From contig JAFVFY010000075.1 in assembly GCA_017475265.1 (NCBI GenBank), positions 1-64,000 on the forward strand: a DNA stretch of 64,000 nt, written 5' to 3'. Source of the stretch: Prevotella sp. (GTDB lineage: Bacteria > Bacteroidota > Bacteroidia > Bacteroidales > Bacteroidaceae). The notes beneath the pieces were generated by a model that saw only the letters and a program-made list of their open reading frames with translations, had not been told where the DNA came from and did no database searches. Made by a program: the position numbers and the translations under genes. Shown here in pieces: positions 1 through 8,803 of the stretch; position 1 is the stretch's first letter; each line of letters begins with the position of its first letter.

Positions 1-112
1 AACGAATTACACGAATTTTACGAATTATTATTGATTTCACGAATTTCCTCTGGCGCAGCAATTCGAATAATTTAAAATCAATTCGTGTAATTCGTATAAT
101 TCGTTGTTTATA
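1..112. repeat. Inverted AATTCGTG-type intergenic repeat
   Basis: Both ends are built from the same word in opposite orientation: the left side repeats ACGAATT (AACGAATTACACGAATT) and the right side repeats AATTCGT (AATTCGTGTAATTCGT), so the element folds on itself around a unique centre near 50-75. Shorter pieces of the same word recur at 6293-6363, 10977-11000 and 26206-26235, always between genes. No coding potential seen. Confidence 0.7.
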
Positions 113-168
113 GAAAACATATTTGTAAACTTAATTAAATAGTAGTTCCTAATATTTCGTAACATAAT

Positions 169-197
169 AAAAAAGGGGCTTCGAAGCCCCTTTTTTT
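169..197 (-). terminator. Palindromic terminator of the acyl-CoA ligase gene
   Basis: The perfect palindrome AAAAGGGGCTTCGAAGCCCC(TTTT) with a T tract on both sides overlaps the stop codon of the minus-strand ligase gene. It looks like a bidirectional intrinsic terminator. Confidence 0.8.
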
Positions 198-1902
198 ATT
201 TACCACTGTCTTTCTTTCGGATTTCCACGCGGCGGATTTTGCCGCTAATGGTCTTGGGCAGTTCGTCGACGAACTCCACAATGCGCGGATACTTATAGGG
301 GGCTGTGACCTTCTTCACATGCTGTTGCAACTCCTTGACGAGGTCATCACCAGCTTTATCCTTCCATTCTTTGCCTAGTACCACGGTGGCCTTCACCACC
401 ATGCCGCGCACATCGTCGGGGACACCCGTGATGGCGCACTCCACGACGGCGGGGTGGGTCATCAGTGCACTCTCCACCTCGAAGGGACCGATGCGGTAGC
501 CTGACGACTTGATGACATCGTCGATGCGACCCTCAAACCAGTAGTAGCCGTCCTCGTCGCGCCAGGCCATGTCGCCGGTGTGGTACAGGCCGTCGTGCCA
601 TGCCTCACGCGTCTTTTCCTCGTCGCGATAGTACTCCTTGAACAGGCCGATGGGTTTCTTATCGCCCACGCGCACCACTATTTCGCCTTTCTCACCATCC
701 TCGCAGGGGGTGCCGTCGGCGCGGACGAGTCCGATGTTGTATTGCGCGTTGGGGATGCCCATCGAACCGGGCTTTGGCTTCATCCAGGGGAAGGTGCCGA
801 GGGTCATGGTGGTCTCGGTCTGCCCGAAGCCCTCCATGATATTGAGTCCGGTTTTCTCTTTCAGCTTGTCGAAGACGGCGGGATTGAGTGCTTCGCCGGC
901 TGTGCAGCAATATTCCAGGCTGCTGAGGTCGTAGCGGGAAAGATCCTCGCGTATCATGAAACGGTAGATGGTGGGTGGAGCGCAGAAGCTGGTCACTTTG
1001 TACTTCTCCATCTGGCGCAACAGTGTGTCGGCGTTGAACTTCTCATGGTCAAAGACGAACACCGTGGCTCCGGCAAACCACTGTCCGTAGAACTTTCCCC
1101 ATACGGCCTTACCCCATCCCGTGTCGGCTACGGTGAGGTGCAGACTGCCGGGGTGCAGATTGTGCCAGAACACACCGGTGGTGAGGTGTCCCATGGCATA
1201 GAGGAAGTCGTGAGCCACCATCTTCGGCTCGCCACTGGTGCCCGAAGTGAAATACATCAGCATCGTGTCGTCGTTGTTGTTCACGAAGGCAGGCCTTTTG
1301 AAAGCGGGAGCAGCGAGCCACTCCTTTTGCCAGGAGTGCCAAAGGGGTAAATGGGTCTCTTGGGTCTCATGGGTCTCTTGGGTCTCATGGGTCTCATGGG
1401 ATTCTGCCTCCACCTTCACCAGCACCTCCACCGTGAGGCTGGCGGGCATGGCGGCCTCCACCTGGCTCATCACGTAGGGGTCGTCGACACAGACGATGGC
1501 CTTCACCGAGGCGCGGGTGTTGCGGTAGATGATGTCCTTCTTCGTGAGCATGTGGGTGGCTGGAATGACGATGGCACCGAGCTTGTGCAGGGCAAGCATC
1601 GTGAGCCACCACTCGTAGCGGCGTTTCAGGATGAGCATCACAGGGTCGCCTTTGCCAATGCCGAGCGATTGGAGATAGCTGGCGGCTTGGTCGCTCTGCT
1701 CTTTCAATTGAGCGAAGGTGGCACGGCGCTCCACGCCCTCGTCGTTGGTCCAAAGCAGGGCCAGGCGCTCCGGCTCCTCGGCGGCCCAGGCGTCCATTAC
1801 GTCGTAGGCGAAGTTAAAATGTTCGGGGATGATGAACTCTAAGTTCTTATTATAGTCTTCGACAGACTCAAAATGAGTCTTTTTCAAAAATCTTTCTACC
1901 AT
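196..1902 (-). CDS. AMP-forming acyl-CoA synthetase (acetyl-CoA synthetase-like)
   Basis: 568-residue cytoplasmic enzyme of the ANL adenylation superfamily, expected to activate a short or medium fatty acid with ATP and load it on CoA. The phosphate-binding loop is visible as YFTSGTSGEPKMVAHD near residue 216, the adenylation core as GFGQTETT near 361, the hinge/GxGY region as SSGYRIGPFEVES near 465, and the catalytic C-terminal lysine in PKTISGKIRR near 553. It follows the XRE-cupin gene on the same strand, a pairing that suggests local regulation. Odd point: a His-Glu-Thr/Gln-Glu-Thr low-complexity stretch near residues 168-184 interrupts the N-terminal domain and comes from repeat DNA at 1351-1400. 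The exact acyl substrate cannot be told from sequence. Confidence 0.85.
   Translation of the reverse strand: MVERFLKKTHFESVEDYNKNLEFIIPEHFNFAYDVMDAWAAEEPERLALLWTNDEGVERRATFAQLKEQSDQAASYLQSLGIGKGDPVMLILKRRYEWWLTMLALHKLGAIVIPATHMLTKKDIIYRNTRASVKAIVCVDDPYVMSQVEAAMPASLTVEVLVKVEAESHETHETQETHETQETHLPLWHSWQKEWLAAPAFKRPAFVNNNDDTMLMYFTSGTSGEPKMVAHDFLYAMGHLTTGVFWHNLHPGSLHLTVADTGWGKAVWGKFYGQWFAGATVFVFDHEKFNADTLLRQMEKYKVTSFCAPPTIYRFMIREDLSRYDLSSLEYCCTAGEALNPAVFDKLKEKTGLNIMEGFGQTETTMTLGTFPWMKPKPGSMGIPNAQYNIGLVRADGTPCEDGEKGEIVVRVGDKKPIGLFKEYYRDEEKTREAWHDGLYHTGDMAWRDEDGYYWFEGRIDDVIKSSGYRIGPFEVESALMTHPAVVECAITGVPDDVRGMVVKATVVLGKEWKDKAGDDLVKELQQHVKKVTAPYKYPRIVEFVDELPKTISGKIRRVEIRKKDSGK
1351..1400. repeat. In-frame GGGTCTCATG/TT tandem repeat inside ligase gene
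   Basis: Five units of about 9-10 bases (ATGGGTCTC, TTGGGTCTC) lie in frame within the acyl-CoA ligase and encode alternating HET and QET. The flanking protein aligns by eye to the family without needing this segment. Confidence 0.75.
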
Positions 1903-1928
1903 TTGTTTACTATTACGTTATACCACTT

Positions 1929-2036
1929 TGCGGTCTATGAAAAACAAGAAAAAACAAAAGAACATAAAAGAAAACCTCAATCCACTATTGTTTTTTCTTG
2001 TTTTATTTTGTTTGATTTTGTTTTTTGTAGACCGCG
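1929..2036. repeat. Long inverted repeat between cupin regulator and ligase
   Basis: GCGGTCTA at 1930-1937 pairs with TAGACCGC at 2028-2035, and the 15-mer AACAAGAAAAAACAA at 1943-1957 pairs perfectly with TTGTTTTTTCTTGTT at 1988-2002. The arms could form a hairpin in the mRNA between the two co-directional minus-strand genes, acting as attenuator or processing site, or be a small repeat element. Confidence 0.65.
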
Positions 2037-2051
2037 TATGCGGTAAGATTA

Positions 2052-2606
2052 TTAGAATATGATTGCCAGGAACCTGACCTGTTTTCCGTTCAAGGTTCTC
2101 ATGCCGTGCGGCTGCGTGGCATCGAAGTAGATGCTGTCGCCCTCGCTGAGGGTGAGCACCTTATTGCCGATGGTGAGTTCCATCTCACCCTCGAGCACCA
2201 TGTTGAACTCCTGTCCAGAGTGGGAGTTCATCTCCTTAGGAGTATCTTCGGGCTTTGGCTCTACGGTGACGATAAAAGGGTCTGCCTTGCGTCCACGGAA
2301 TCCGCTTGCCAGGCTTTCATAGTTGTAGGCCTTGCGACGCTCCACGTGCAGTCCTTGTCCCTTGCGGGTCAGGAAATAGTTGCGCATGTGAGGTTCTTCG
2401 CCAAACATGAGCACGTCGAGCGATATGCCATACTCCTTGGCAATCTTCTGAAGGTTGGCCACGGACAGGCCGCCCGTGCCGTTCTCCATCTCCAGATACT
2501 GCTCCTCACTGATACCACAGAGGCGGGCCACTTCGCTCACCTCAATGTCGAGCACATCGCGCAGACCGCGAAGACGCTCACCAATTTGTTTCATTTGTTC
2601 GTCCAT
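2052..2606 (-). CDS. XRE-type HTH regulator with C-terminal cupin domain
   Basis: 184 residues. An N-terminal helix-turn-helix of the XRE/Cro type (about residues 7-62, with VARLCGISEEQYLEMENG) is followed by a single cupin domain (about 110-184, with the motif around HSGQEFNMVLEGEMELTIG and a downstream ATQPHGMRTL). The family binds small ligands through the cupin barrel and controls adjacent metabolic genes. It lies upstream of the acyl-CoA ligase on the same strand with 149 bases between, so it probably controls or is co-expressed with it. The ligand is unknown. The start at 2606 follows a well-formed minus-strand promoter. Confidence 0.85.
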   Translation of the reverse strand: MDEQMKQIGERLRGLRDVLDIEVSEVARLCGISEEQYLEMENGTGGLSVANLQKIAKEYGISLDVLMFGEEPHMRNYFLTRKGQGLHVERRKAYNYESLASGFRGRKADPFIVTVEPKPEDTPKEMNSHSGQEFNMVLEGEMELTIGNKVLTLSEGDSIYFDATQPHGMRTLNGKQVRFLAIIF

Positions 2607-2639
2607 TATTCTTTCTTGTGATGGTTATGATTCGGGCGG

Positions 2640-2674
2640 CAAAGGTAATACAAAATCTTCTAAACGCCAAAAAA
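2640..2674 (-). promoter_or_regulatory. Bacteroidetes-type promoter of cupin regulator
   Basis: Read on the minus strand: TTTTTTGGC at 2674-2666 and TACCTTTG at 2647-2640, about 19 bases apart, matching the TTTG/TAnnTTTG consensus of Bacteroidetes sigma factor promoters. Confidence 0.7.
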
Positions 2675-2684
2675 TGTAAAAAGA

Positions 2685-2716
2685 TTTTGCTCTTTTCTGC
2701 AAAAGCACTACCTTTG
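2685..2716 (+). promoter_or_regulatory. Bacteroidetes-type promoter of the efflux operon
   Basis: TTTTGC at 2685-2690 and TACCTTTG at 2709-2716 with 18 bases between, 47 bases before the first ATG of the coiled-coil gene. It is divergent from the cupin regulator promoter. Confidence 0.7.
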
Positions 2717-2763
2717 CGCCCCAAATAGGTAAACAGGATTACACATTATTTATATATAAGGAT

Positions 2764-3633
2764 ATGAGAAAGCTATTTATTGTTTTAGCCATTTTACTCA
2801 TCCTGGCACTTGCAGGAGTGGTAGTGTGGCTTGTGATGGCCAACCGTGGACTGGAACAGGAGAAACAGGAGATGCAGGAGCTGGCCGAGCTGGACAAGCA
2901 GGAGATGGAGAACGAGTATGAGCGCTTCACCCTGCAATACAGCGAGATGATGACTCAGATAAACAATGACAGTATCATTGAGCAACTCACGCAGGAACAG
3001 TTGCGCACCCAGCAGTTGTTGGAAGAGCTGAAGCGTGTGAAGGCCAGCGATGCCCGGGAGATTGCCCGCCTGAAGAAGGAACTGGCCACGGTGCGCGAAG
3101 TGCTCCGCTCGTTCATACGCCAGGTGGACTCGCTCAATCAGGTTAACCAGGCTTTGGTGGCTGAGAATACTCAGGTGAAGGACGAACTGGCTCAGTCGAA
3201 CCGTGTGAACCAAGGTTTGCAGAGCGAGCGACAGTCGCTGAAGGAACAGGTGGCCATTGCAGCACAGCTCGATGCCACGGGTATCACCATGACCGCCCTG
3301 AACAAGCGCAACAAGGCGGCAAAGAAGATGAAAGACTGCACCACGCTGCAGGTGGGCTTCACCATCGCCAGAAACGTCACTGCCGCGAATGGCAACCGTA
3401 CCTTCTACGTGCGCATTCAGACTCCCACAGGACAGGTACTTCAAGCCGGGACGTTCCCTTACGAGAACCGCCAGCTGGAGTACTCCATGAAGAAGGTGGC
3501 CGAATACACCGGCGAGGAGTTGACGTTGCAGACCTACTGGCAGGTGAACGAATACCTGGAGGCTGGTGAATACCGCGTGAGCATCTTTGCCGATGGCAAT
3601 ATGATAGGCACGAAGACCTTTACATTCCAATAG
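2764..3633 (+). CDS. Membrane-anchored coiled-coil protein, unknown function
   Basis: 289 residues. Residues 1-27 form one hydrophobic N-terminal anchor (LFIVLAILLILALAGVVVWLV). Residues about 30-165 are rich in Glu, Gln, Lys and Leu with heptad-like spacing, a long coiled coil. Residues about 170-289 look like a compact beta-rich domain (LQVGFTIARNVTAANGNRTF, EYRVSIFADG). The gene ends five bases before the TolC-like gene, so they are translationally close and probably one transcript. Similar proteins are, from memory, conserved and unnamed in Bacteroidetes. A periplasmic scaffold is a guess only. Confidence 0.7.
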   Translation: MRKLFIVLAILLILALAGVVVWLVMANRGLEQEKQEMQELAELDKQEMENEYERFTLQYSEMMTQINNDSIIEQLTQEQLRTQQLLEELKRVKASDAREIARLKKELATVREVLRSFIRQVDSLNQVNQALVAENTQVKDELAQSNRVNQGLQSERQSLKEQVAIAAQLDATGITMTALNKRNKAAKKMKDCTTLQVGFTIARNVTAANGNRTFYVRIQTPTGQVLQAGTFPYENRQLEYSMKKVAEYTGEELTLQTYWQVNEYLEAGEYRVSIFADGNMIGTKTFTFQ

Positions 3634-3638
3634 AACAC

Positions 3639-5225
3639 ATGAAGAGAATAGGTTTATCATTCATCATTTGTTCTTTATCATTTAGCTCCGTAGGGGCGCA
3701 GACGCTGTTGTCGCTCGACAGTTGCCGGGCCATGGCCGTGCGAAACAACAAGCAGTTGCAGGTGAGCCGGGTGAAACAGGACGTGGCCAGCAACCTGCGC
3801 CGTTCGGCACGCACGAAGTACCTGCCCCACGTCTCCGCCATTGGCAGTTATCAGCACACCAGTAAGCCCATCTCGCTCTTGAGCACCGACCAGCAGGCCG
3901 ACTTCGCGTCGCTGGGCACTTCCACTGTGGGAGCTTTGCAAAGCACCTTGGGGCCAGGACTGGAGACACAGATGGGCAACATCGGCAAAATGCTTGTACA
4001 GGCCGGCGTGCCCGCACAGGAGGTGCAGAAGATGGCTGGCGACTTCCAGCAGTTTATGGGACAGACGATGACGGGCACCGCCACCGTGATGAACGCCTTG
4101 GGGCAGAAAATCGTCGATGCCTTCGACACTGATACACGCAACATCTGGGCGGGTTCCATCATGGCCACCCAGCCTGTGTTCATGGGCGGAAGCATCATCG
4201 CAATGAACAAATTGGCCGACCTCGGCGAGGAGATGGCCAGCAACTCGGCAGACGCACGGTTGCAGACCGTGATATACAACACAGACCAGGCCTACTGGCA
4301 GGTGGTGTCACTGCGTCATAAGAAGAACCTCGCCGAGAGCTATCTGCAGCTCGTGACAAAGCTCGACGACGACGTGCAGAAGATGATTAGCGAGGGCGTG
4401 GCCACCCGCAGTGATGGCCTGAGCGTCAGTGTGAAGGTGAACGAGGCGGAGATGGCCGTACAAAAGGTCAGTGACGGTCTGACGCTTTCGCGTATGCTCC
4501 TCTGCAAGATTATCGGTTTGCCGCTCGACGAGGACATCATATTGGCCGATGAAAGCCTCTCCCCCAGCCCCTCTCCCATGGGCGAGGGGAGGAGTTCTAT
4601 AGCAACTATAGCCCCTATAGCCCCTATAGCAACTATAGAACCTATAGCTCCTATGGTCTCTCAAGCTCAGGAGAATCGCCCAGAGCTGCGCATGCTGGGC
4701 AATGTTATCGACATGAGCCGCCAGACCACTAACATCCTGAAAGCAGGAAATCTGCCACAGGTAGCACTAACCGGTGGCTTTGCCGTGAGCAATCCCAATG
4801 TGTTCAACGGCTTTCAGAAGAAGTTCAGCGGCTTCTGGAACGTCGGCGTGCTTGTGCGCATCCCCCTGTGGAACTGGGGCGACGTGGCTTATAAGGTGAG
4901 AGCCAGCAAGGGTGCCACCGCCATCGCCAACCTGGAGATGCAGGAGGCCCGCGACCTGATAGAGCTACAGGTGAACCAGACGAACTTCAAAGTCACTGAG
5001 GCCGACAAGCGACTGACCATGGCTCAGAAGAGCATCGAGCGTGCCGAGGAGAACCTTCGCACCGCCAATCTCGGATTCCGCGAGGGTGTCATCACCCCCA
5101 CCGTGGTTATGGAGGCACAGACTGCATGGCTACAGGCTCAGTCGCAAGTCATTGATGCTCAGATAGAACTGAAGCTCGCACAGGTAGACCAACAGAAAGC
5201 ACTGGGAGTGTTAAGTGTTAAGTGA
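3639..5225 (+). CDS. TolC-like outer membrane efflux protein
   Basis: 528 residues with an N-terminal signal peptide (about 1-20). The paired TolC/OEP repeats are recognisable: LSLDSCRAMAVRNNKQLQVS near 25 and again a second-half helix pair with VNQTNFKVTEADKRLTMAQ near 445 and QVDQQKALGVL at the end. It should form the outer-membrane channel of the tripartite pump whose HlyD-like adaptor and two ABC-2 permeases follow. Two odd points: the signal peptide is encoded by a TTCATCATTTG/TTTATCATTT word that looks like a common Bacteroidales intergenic repeat, and residues about 306-339 are a repeat-derived insertion (SPSPSPMGEG then Ile-Ala-Pro repeats) placed in the periplasmic half. Confidence 0.88.
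   Translation: MKRIGLSFIICSLSFSSVGAQTLLSLDSCRAMAVRNNKQLQVSRVKQDVASNLRRSARTKYLPHVSAIGSYQHTSKPISLLSTDQQADFASLGTSTVGALQSTLGPGLETQMGNIGKMLVQAGVPAQEVQKMAGDFQQFMGQTMTGTATVMNALGQKIVDAFDTDTRNIWAGSIMATQPVFMGGSIIAMNKLADLGEEMASNSADARLQTVIYNTDQAYWQVVSLRHKKNLAESYLQLVTKLDDDVQKMISEGVATRSDGLSVSVKVNEAEMAVQKVSDGLTLSRMLLCKIIGLPLDEDIILADESLSPSPSPMGEGRSSIATIAPIAPIATIEPIAPMVSQAQENRPELRMLGNVIDMSRQTTNILKAGNLPQVALTGGFAVSNPNVFNGFQKKFSGFWNVGVLVRIPLWNWGDVAYKVRASKGATAIANLEMQEARDLIELQVNQTNFKVTEADKRLTMAQKSIERAEENLRTANLGFREGVITPTVVMEAQTAWLQAQSQVIDAQIELKLAQVDQQKALGVLSVK
4557..4656. repeat. In-frame insertion of two repeat types in TolC-like gene
   Basis: First a G/C-rich palindrome (CCCCTCTCCCATGGGCGAGG GG), then a tandem of CTATAGCAA/CTATAGCCC units. 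Together they add about 33 residues without shifting frame. The palindrome belongs to the same family as copies at 34641-34691, 50795-50835, 58577-58612 and 59647-59702. Confidence 0.8.
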
Positions 5226-5284
5226 TGAGTCGTAAATCGTAAATAAATCGTAAATCGAAAATACGTAAATCGTAAATATAATAT
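5226..5284. repeat. GTAAATC tandem repeat
   Basis: Degenerate repeats of TCGTAAATC fill the gap between the TolC-like and HlyD-like genes. The same word fills 8804-8890 further down the same operon. Confidence 0.75.
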
Positions 5285-6274
5285 ATGTCAGAACAGTCAA
5301 AACAACAGCATAAGAACATCTTGCTGGCCATACTTGGATTCATTTCAGTAATCATCATCGTAGCCGTCATCGGTTTCTTCATCTTCGACCGTGCCCCCGA
5401 CCTCATGCAAGGTCAGGTGGAGGTGGAGGAATATCGTGTGTCGAGCAAGGTGCCCGGTCGCATCCTGGAAATCCGTGTGAAGGAGGGCGATTACGTCCAT
5501 GCCGGCGACACGTTGGCTATCATCGACGCCCCTGAGGTACGAGCCAAGATGCAGCAGGCACAGGGTGCAGAGGCTGGAGCCGCTGCCCTCGACCTCATGG
5601 CGAAGAACGGTGCCCGCAAGGAACAGGTGCAGGGTGCCTTTCAGTTGCTCCAGCAGGCCAAGGCAGGACTGGAGATTGCCGAGAAGAGCTATGGCCGCGT
5701 TCAGCGGCTCTTCGACGAGGGTGTCGTGAGCGCACAGAAGCGCGATGAGGCAGAGGCATACTTCAAATCATCACAGGCCCAGGTGCAGGCCGCTCAGAGC
5801 CAGTACGACATGGCCGTTAACGGTGCCCGACAGGAGGAGAAGATGGCCGCTAAGGCACAGGTGGAGCGCGCCCGTGGTGCCGTGCAGGAGGTGAGTGCCT
5901 ATATTGGCGAGACCGTACAGACAGCGCAGATGGACGGCGAGGTGAGCAACATCTATCCCAAAGTGGGTGAGCTTGTCGGCACCGGCAGTCCCATCATGAC
6001 CATCTCGATGATGGATGACCTCTGGGGAACGTTCAACGTGCGCGAGGACCAGCTCGGTGGACTGCAGATAGGCTCTGAGATTAGTGCCTTTGTCCCCGCC
6101 TTCAACAAGAACGTGAAGATGAAGGTCTACTATATGAAAGACCAGGGTAGCTTCGCCGTGTGGAAAGCTACCAAGGCTACTGGACAGTACGACCTCAAGA
6201 CCTTCGAGGTCCGCGCAAGGCCCGTAGAGAAGTTTGAGGGTCTGCGCCCTGGAATGAGCCTGATAGTCAGATAG
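5285..6274 (+). CDS. HlyD/EmrA-family periplasmic adaptor (membrane fusion protein)
   Basis: 329 residues. One N-terminal transmembrane helix (about 11-34), then a biotinyl-lipoyl-like half (VEVEEYRVSSKVPGRILEIRV near 45, with VKEGDYVHAGDTLAIID), an alpha-helical hairpin rich in Ala/Gln/Glu (about 80-210), the second lipoyl half (QMDGEVSNIYPKVGELVGTG near 220) and a beta-barrel end. It should link the inner-membrane permeases to the TolC-like channel. The closest described arrangement is the E. coli YhiI-type adaptor with ABC-2 permeases. The substrate is unknown. Confidence 0.88.
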   Translation: MSEQSKQQHKNILLAILGFISVIIIVAVIGFFIFDRAPDLMQGQVEVEEYRVSSKVPGRILEIRVKEGDYVHAGDTLAIIDAPEVRAKMQQAQGAEAGAAALDLMAKNGARKEQVQGAFQLLQQAKAGLEIAEKSYGRVQRLFDEGVVSAQKRDEAEAYFKSSQAQVQAAQSQYDMAVNGARQEEKMAAKAQVERARGAVQEVSAYIGETVQTAQMDGEVSNIYPKVGELVGTGSPIMTISMMDDLWGTFNVREDQLGGLQIGSEISAFVPAFNKNVKMKVYYMKDQGSFAVWKATKATGQYDLKTFEVRARPVEKFEGLRPGMSLIVR

Positions 6275-6292
6275 AAACGAAATCGGAAGTCT

Positions 6293-6363
6293 ATTCGTGC
6301 CAATACGTGTAATTCGTTGTTAAGAAATTTCGTGCCAATTCGTGTAATTCGTTGTTAAGAAAA
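6293..6363. repeat. Two-unit ATTCGTG repeat
   Basis: A unit of about 36 bases containing TGTAATTCGTTGTTAAGAAA occurs twice in tandem between the adaptor and first permease genes. It is the same word family as 1-112. Confidence 0.75.
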
Positions 6364-6364
6364 A

Positions 6365-7537
6365 ATGTACAGATACGCGAAGGACATCTGGCGTTTGGCA
6401 GTACGGGAGTGTCGTATCCTGCTGAAGAACCGCATTTACGGGTTCTGCATGATAGTGTTCCCGTTGCTTGTGATGTTCTTCTTCACCTCCTTATTGTCTG
6501 AAGGTCAGCCGCAGGAACTTCCCGTGGGTGTGGTCGACCATGACAACACGTCCACCACCCGTGCGCTGGTGCAGCGTCTGGATGCCTTCCAGACTTCACA
6601 TGTCGTCGCCCACTTTGCCAGCGTTGCCGATGCCCGCCGCGCCATACAGGAGAACCACATCTACGGATTCATCTATTTCCCCAAAGGCACTACCGACGAA
6701 CTGCTGGCCAGCCGTCAGCCCAAGATTTCGTTCTACTATACCATGACGACGCTATCTGCTGGTTCGGTAGTTTACAAGGATATGAAGACCATCGCCAGTC
6801 TCGGCTCGGCAGCCGTGGGGCAGGCCACGCTAAAGGCACGTGGAGCTACCGACGAGCAGATAAAGGCATTGTTACAGCCCATACGCTTGGACCTGCACCA
6901 AATCAATAACCCCTGGACCAACTATAACATCTATCTCTCCACGATGATGGTGCCGGGTCTGATGATGCTCTTCATGTTTCTCATTTCCGCCTATTCACTG
7001 GGCACGGAGTTGAAGTTCAATACCAGTAAGGAATGGGTGGCCATGGCCGACGGTAACATACTCGTGGCCATCATCGGTAAGTTCCTGCCCCAGACCGTCG
7101 TGTTCTTCACCATCGTGTTGTGTTACGAGTATTACGTCTTTGGCCACCTGGGCTTTCCCCATCCTGGTGGCTGGCTCATCATCGTACTACTGGCTGTGCT
7201 GCAGGTGGCCGCCTCGCAGGGGTTCGGCATCTTCGCCTTCGGTCTGATGCCGTCGCTGCGCATGTCCATGAGTATCTGCTCGCTGTGGGCTGTCCTCAGT
7301 TTCTCCATGGCGGGTTCGGCCTTCCCCCTGATGGCCATGGACGGCCCGCTGAAGGCCCTTTCGTGGCTCTTTCCCCTGCGTCATTATTTCATGATTTACC
7401 AGACGTGCCTGTTCAATGGCTATCCACTCTTCGAAGCTTGGTTCCATCTGGCCGCCCTGGTGGCCTTCACCATCATGCCCTGGCTGGTGATAGGGAAGAT
7501 TAAGAACGCCATGCTCACCTACGTCTATATCCCATAA
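6365..7537 (+). CDS. ABC-2 type permease, first of two
   Basis: 390 residues in the YhhJ-like layout: one N-terminal membrane helix (about 22-45, GFCMIVFPLLVMFFFTSLL), a large periplasmic domain (about 46-190), then five membrane helices to the C-terminus. Ends 12 bases before the second permease. The two permeases probably form a heterodimer in the inner membrane. There is no nucleotide-binding protein in the operon, so the ATPase must be encoded elsewhere or energy coupling differs. Confidence 0.85.
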   Translation: MYRYAKDIWRLAVRECRILLKNRIYGFCMIVFPLLVMFFFTSLLSEGQPQELPVGVVDHDNTSTTRALVQRLDAFQTSHVVAHFASVADARRAIQENHIYGFIYFPKGTTDELLASRQPKISFYYTMTTLSAGSVVYKDMKTIASLGSAAVGQATLKARGATDEQIKALLQPIRLDLHQINNPWTNYNIYLSTMMVPGLMMLFMFLISAYSLGTELKFNTSKEWVAMADGNILVAIIGKFLPQTVVFFTIVLCYEYYVFGHLGFPHPGGWLIIVLLAVLQVAASQGFGIFAFGLMPSLRMSMSICSLWAVLSFSMAGSAFPLMAMDGPLKALSWLFPLRHYFMIYQTCLFNGYPLFEAWFHLAALVAFTIMPWLVIGKIKNAMLTYVYIP

Positions 7538-7549
7538 GTTCCATAAAAG

Positions 7550-8803
7550 ATGCTGAAAAGAGCCGTAGAGTCTATCAACGATACTTGTTTCATTTGGCGA
7601 CAAGAGCTGAAGCGGATGTTCAAGGACGAGGGTGTCATCATCTTCTTCATCGTTGTGCCGTTGCTCTACCCGTTGCTCTACTCATGGATATACAATAATG
7701 AGGTGGTGCACGAGGTGCCTGTGGTCGTGGTCGATGACTGCCATACCGCGCTGTCGCGGAAGTTTATCCGTCAGTGCGACGCATCGCCCGATGTGAAGGT
7801 GCTCTGCTATGCTGCCGACATCGACGAGGCTCGCTCACTCGTCAGTCGTCAGCTGGCCAAGGGTGTCTATGTCATACCCAGCGACTTCGAGACGCGCCTG
7901 AACCGCATGGAGCAGGCCACGGTGACCGTCTATTGCGACATGAGCCTCATGCTGGCCTACAAGGCTATCTACCAAACAGCCCAGACCGTTAGCCAGCAGA
8001 TGGGCAGCGAAGTGACCACAAAACTCTCAACTCTCAACGCTCAACTCTCAACTCTCAACTCTAAATTCTCAACTCTCCGCGAGGAGGAGATAACAGCCCG
8101 CCCACTGGACTACGACGAGGTGGCCATCTTTAACCCCTCGGGAGGCTATGGCTCGTCCCTCATCCCTGCCGTGCTCATGCTCATCCTCCAGCAGACACTG
8201 GTGCTGGGCATCGGTATGCTTGCCGGCACCTCGCGTGAGGAGAACCGCTACAGCAACCTCATACCCTTCAGCCGTCAATATCACGGCATGTTCCGCATCG
8301 TGAGCGGAAAGGCCTTGGCCTATCTCATGGTTTATATACCCTTGGCCGCCTATCTGGCACTTGTCGTACCCTGGATGTTCGGCTTCCCTGCCATCGGCCA
8401 TTGGCAGACGTTGCTGGCGATGATGATACCCTATCTGCTCGACTGCACGTTCTTCGGCATGGTGGTATCATGTATGGTGCGCTATCGCGAGAATGTCATG
8501 TTGCTCATGGTGTTCGTCTCCATCCCGTTGCTCTTCCTTTCGGGTGTCAGCTGGCCGCAGACCAGTATACCAGGCTTCTGGCAGGGGGTGAGCTGGCTCT
8601 TCCCCAGTACCTTCGGCATCCGGGCATACGTCCGTGTGAACTCCATGGGTTGTTCGCTGAGTGACATTCTGTTGGAGTATCAGATACTGTGGGTGCAGAC
8701 CGTCGTCTATTTCATCCTGGCCTGCCTCGTCTACCGCTATCAGATACACCTCACTCGCCAGGCCGTCCGTGACCGCGTAGCCCGTATGAAGGCAAAATTG
8801 TAA
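7550..8803 (+). CDS. ABC-2 type permease, second of two
   Basis: 417 residues with the same plan as its neighbour: N-terminal helix (about 29-48), periplasmic domain, five C-terminal helices, ending in a basic tail (RDRVARMKAKL). Residues about 157-176 are a low-complexity Leu-Ser-Thr-Leu-Asn stretch made by an in-frame CTCAACTCT repeat inside the periplasmic domain, in a position where the partner permease has no such segment. Confidence 0.85.
   Translation: MLKRAVESINDTCFIWRQELKRMFKDEGVIIFFIVVPLLYPLLYSWIYNNEVVHEVPVVVVDDCHTALSRKFIRQCDASPDVKVLCYAADIDEARSLVSRQLAKGVYVIPSDFETRLNRMEQATVTVYCDMSLMLAYKAIYQTAQTVSQQMGSEVTTKLSTLNAQLSTLNSKFSTLREEEITARPLDYDEVAIFNPSGGYGSSLIPAVLMLILQQTLVLGIGMLAGTSREENRYSNLIPFSRQYHGMFRIVSGKALAYLMVYIPLAAYLALVVPWMFGFPAIGHWQTLLAMMIPYLLDCTFFGMVVSCMVRYRENVMLLMVFVSIPLLFLSGVSWPQTSIPGFWQGVSWLFPSTFGIRAYVRVNSMGCSLSDILLEYQILWVQTVVYFILACLVYRYQIHLTRQAVRDRVARMKAKL
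8021..8078. repeat. In-frame CTCAACTCT repeat in permease gene
   Basis: Six degenerate units of CTCAACTCT(A/C) lie in frame and encode LSTLN repeats. CTCAACTCTAAATT-type words are a familiar intergenic repeat type in this group (from memory), here placed inside a coding region. Confidence 0.75.
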
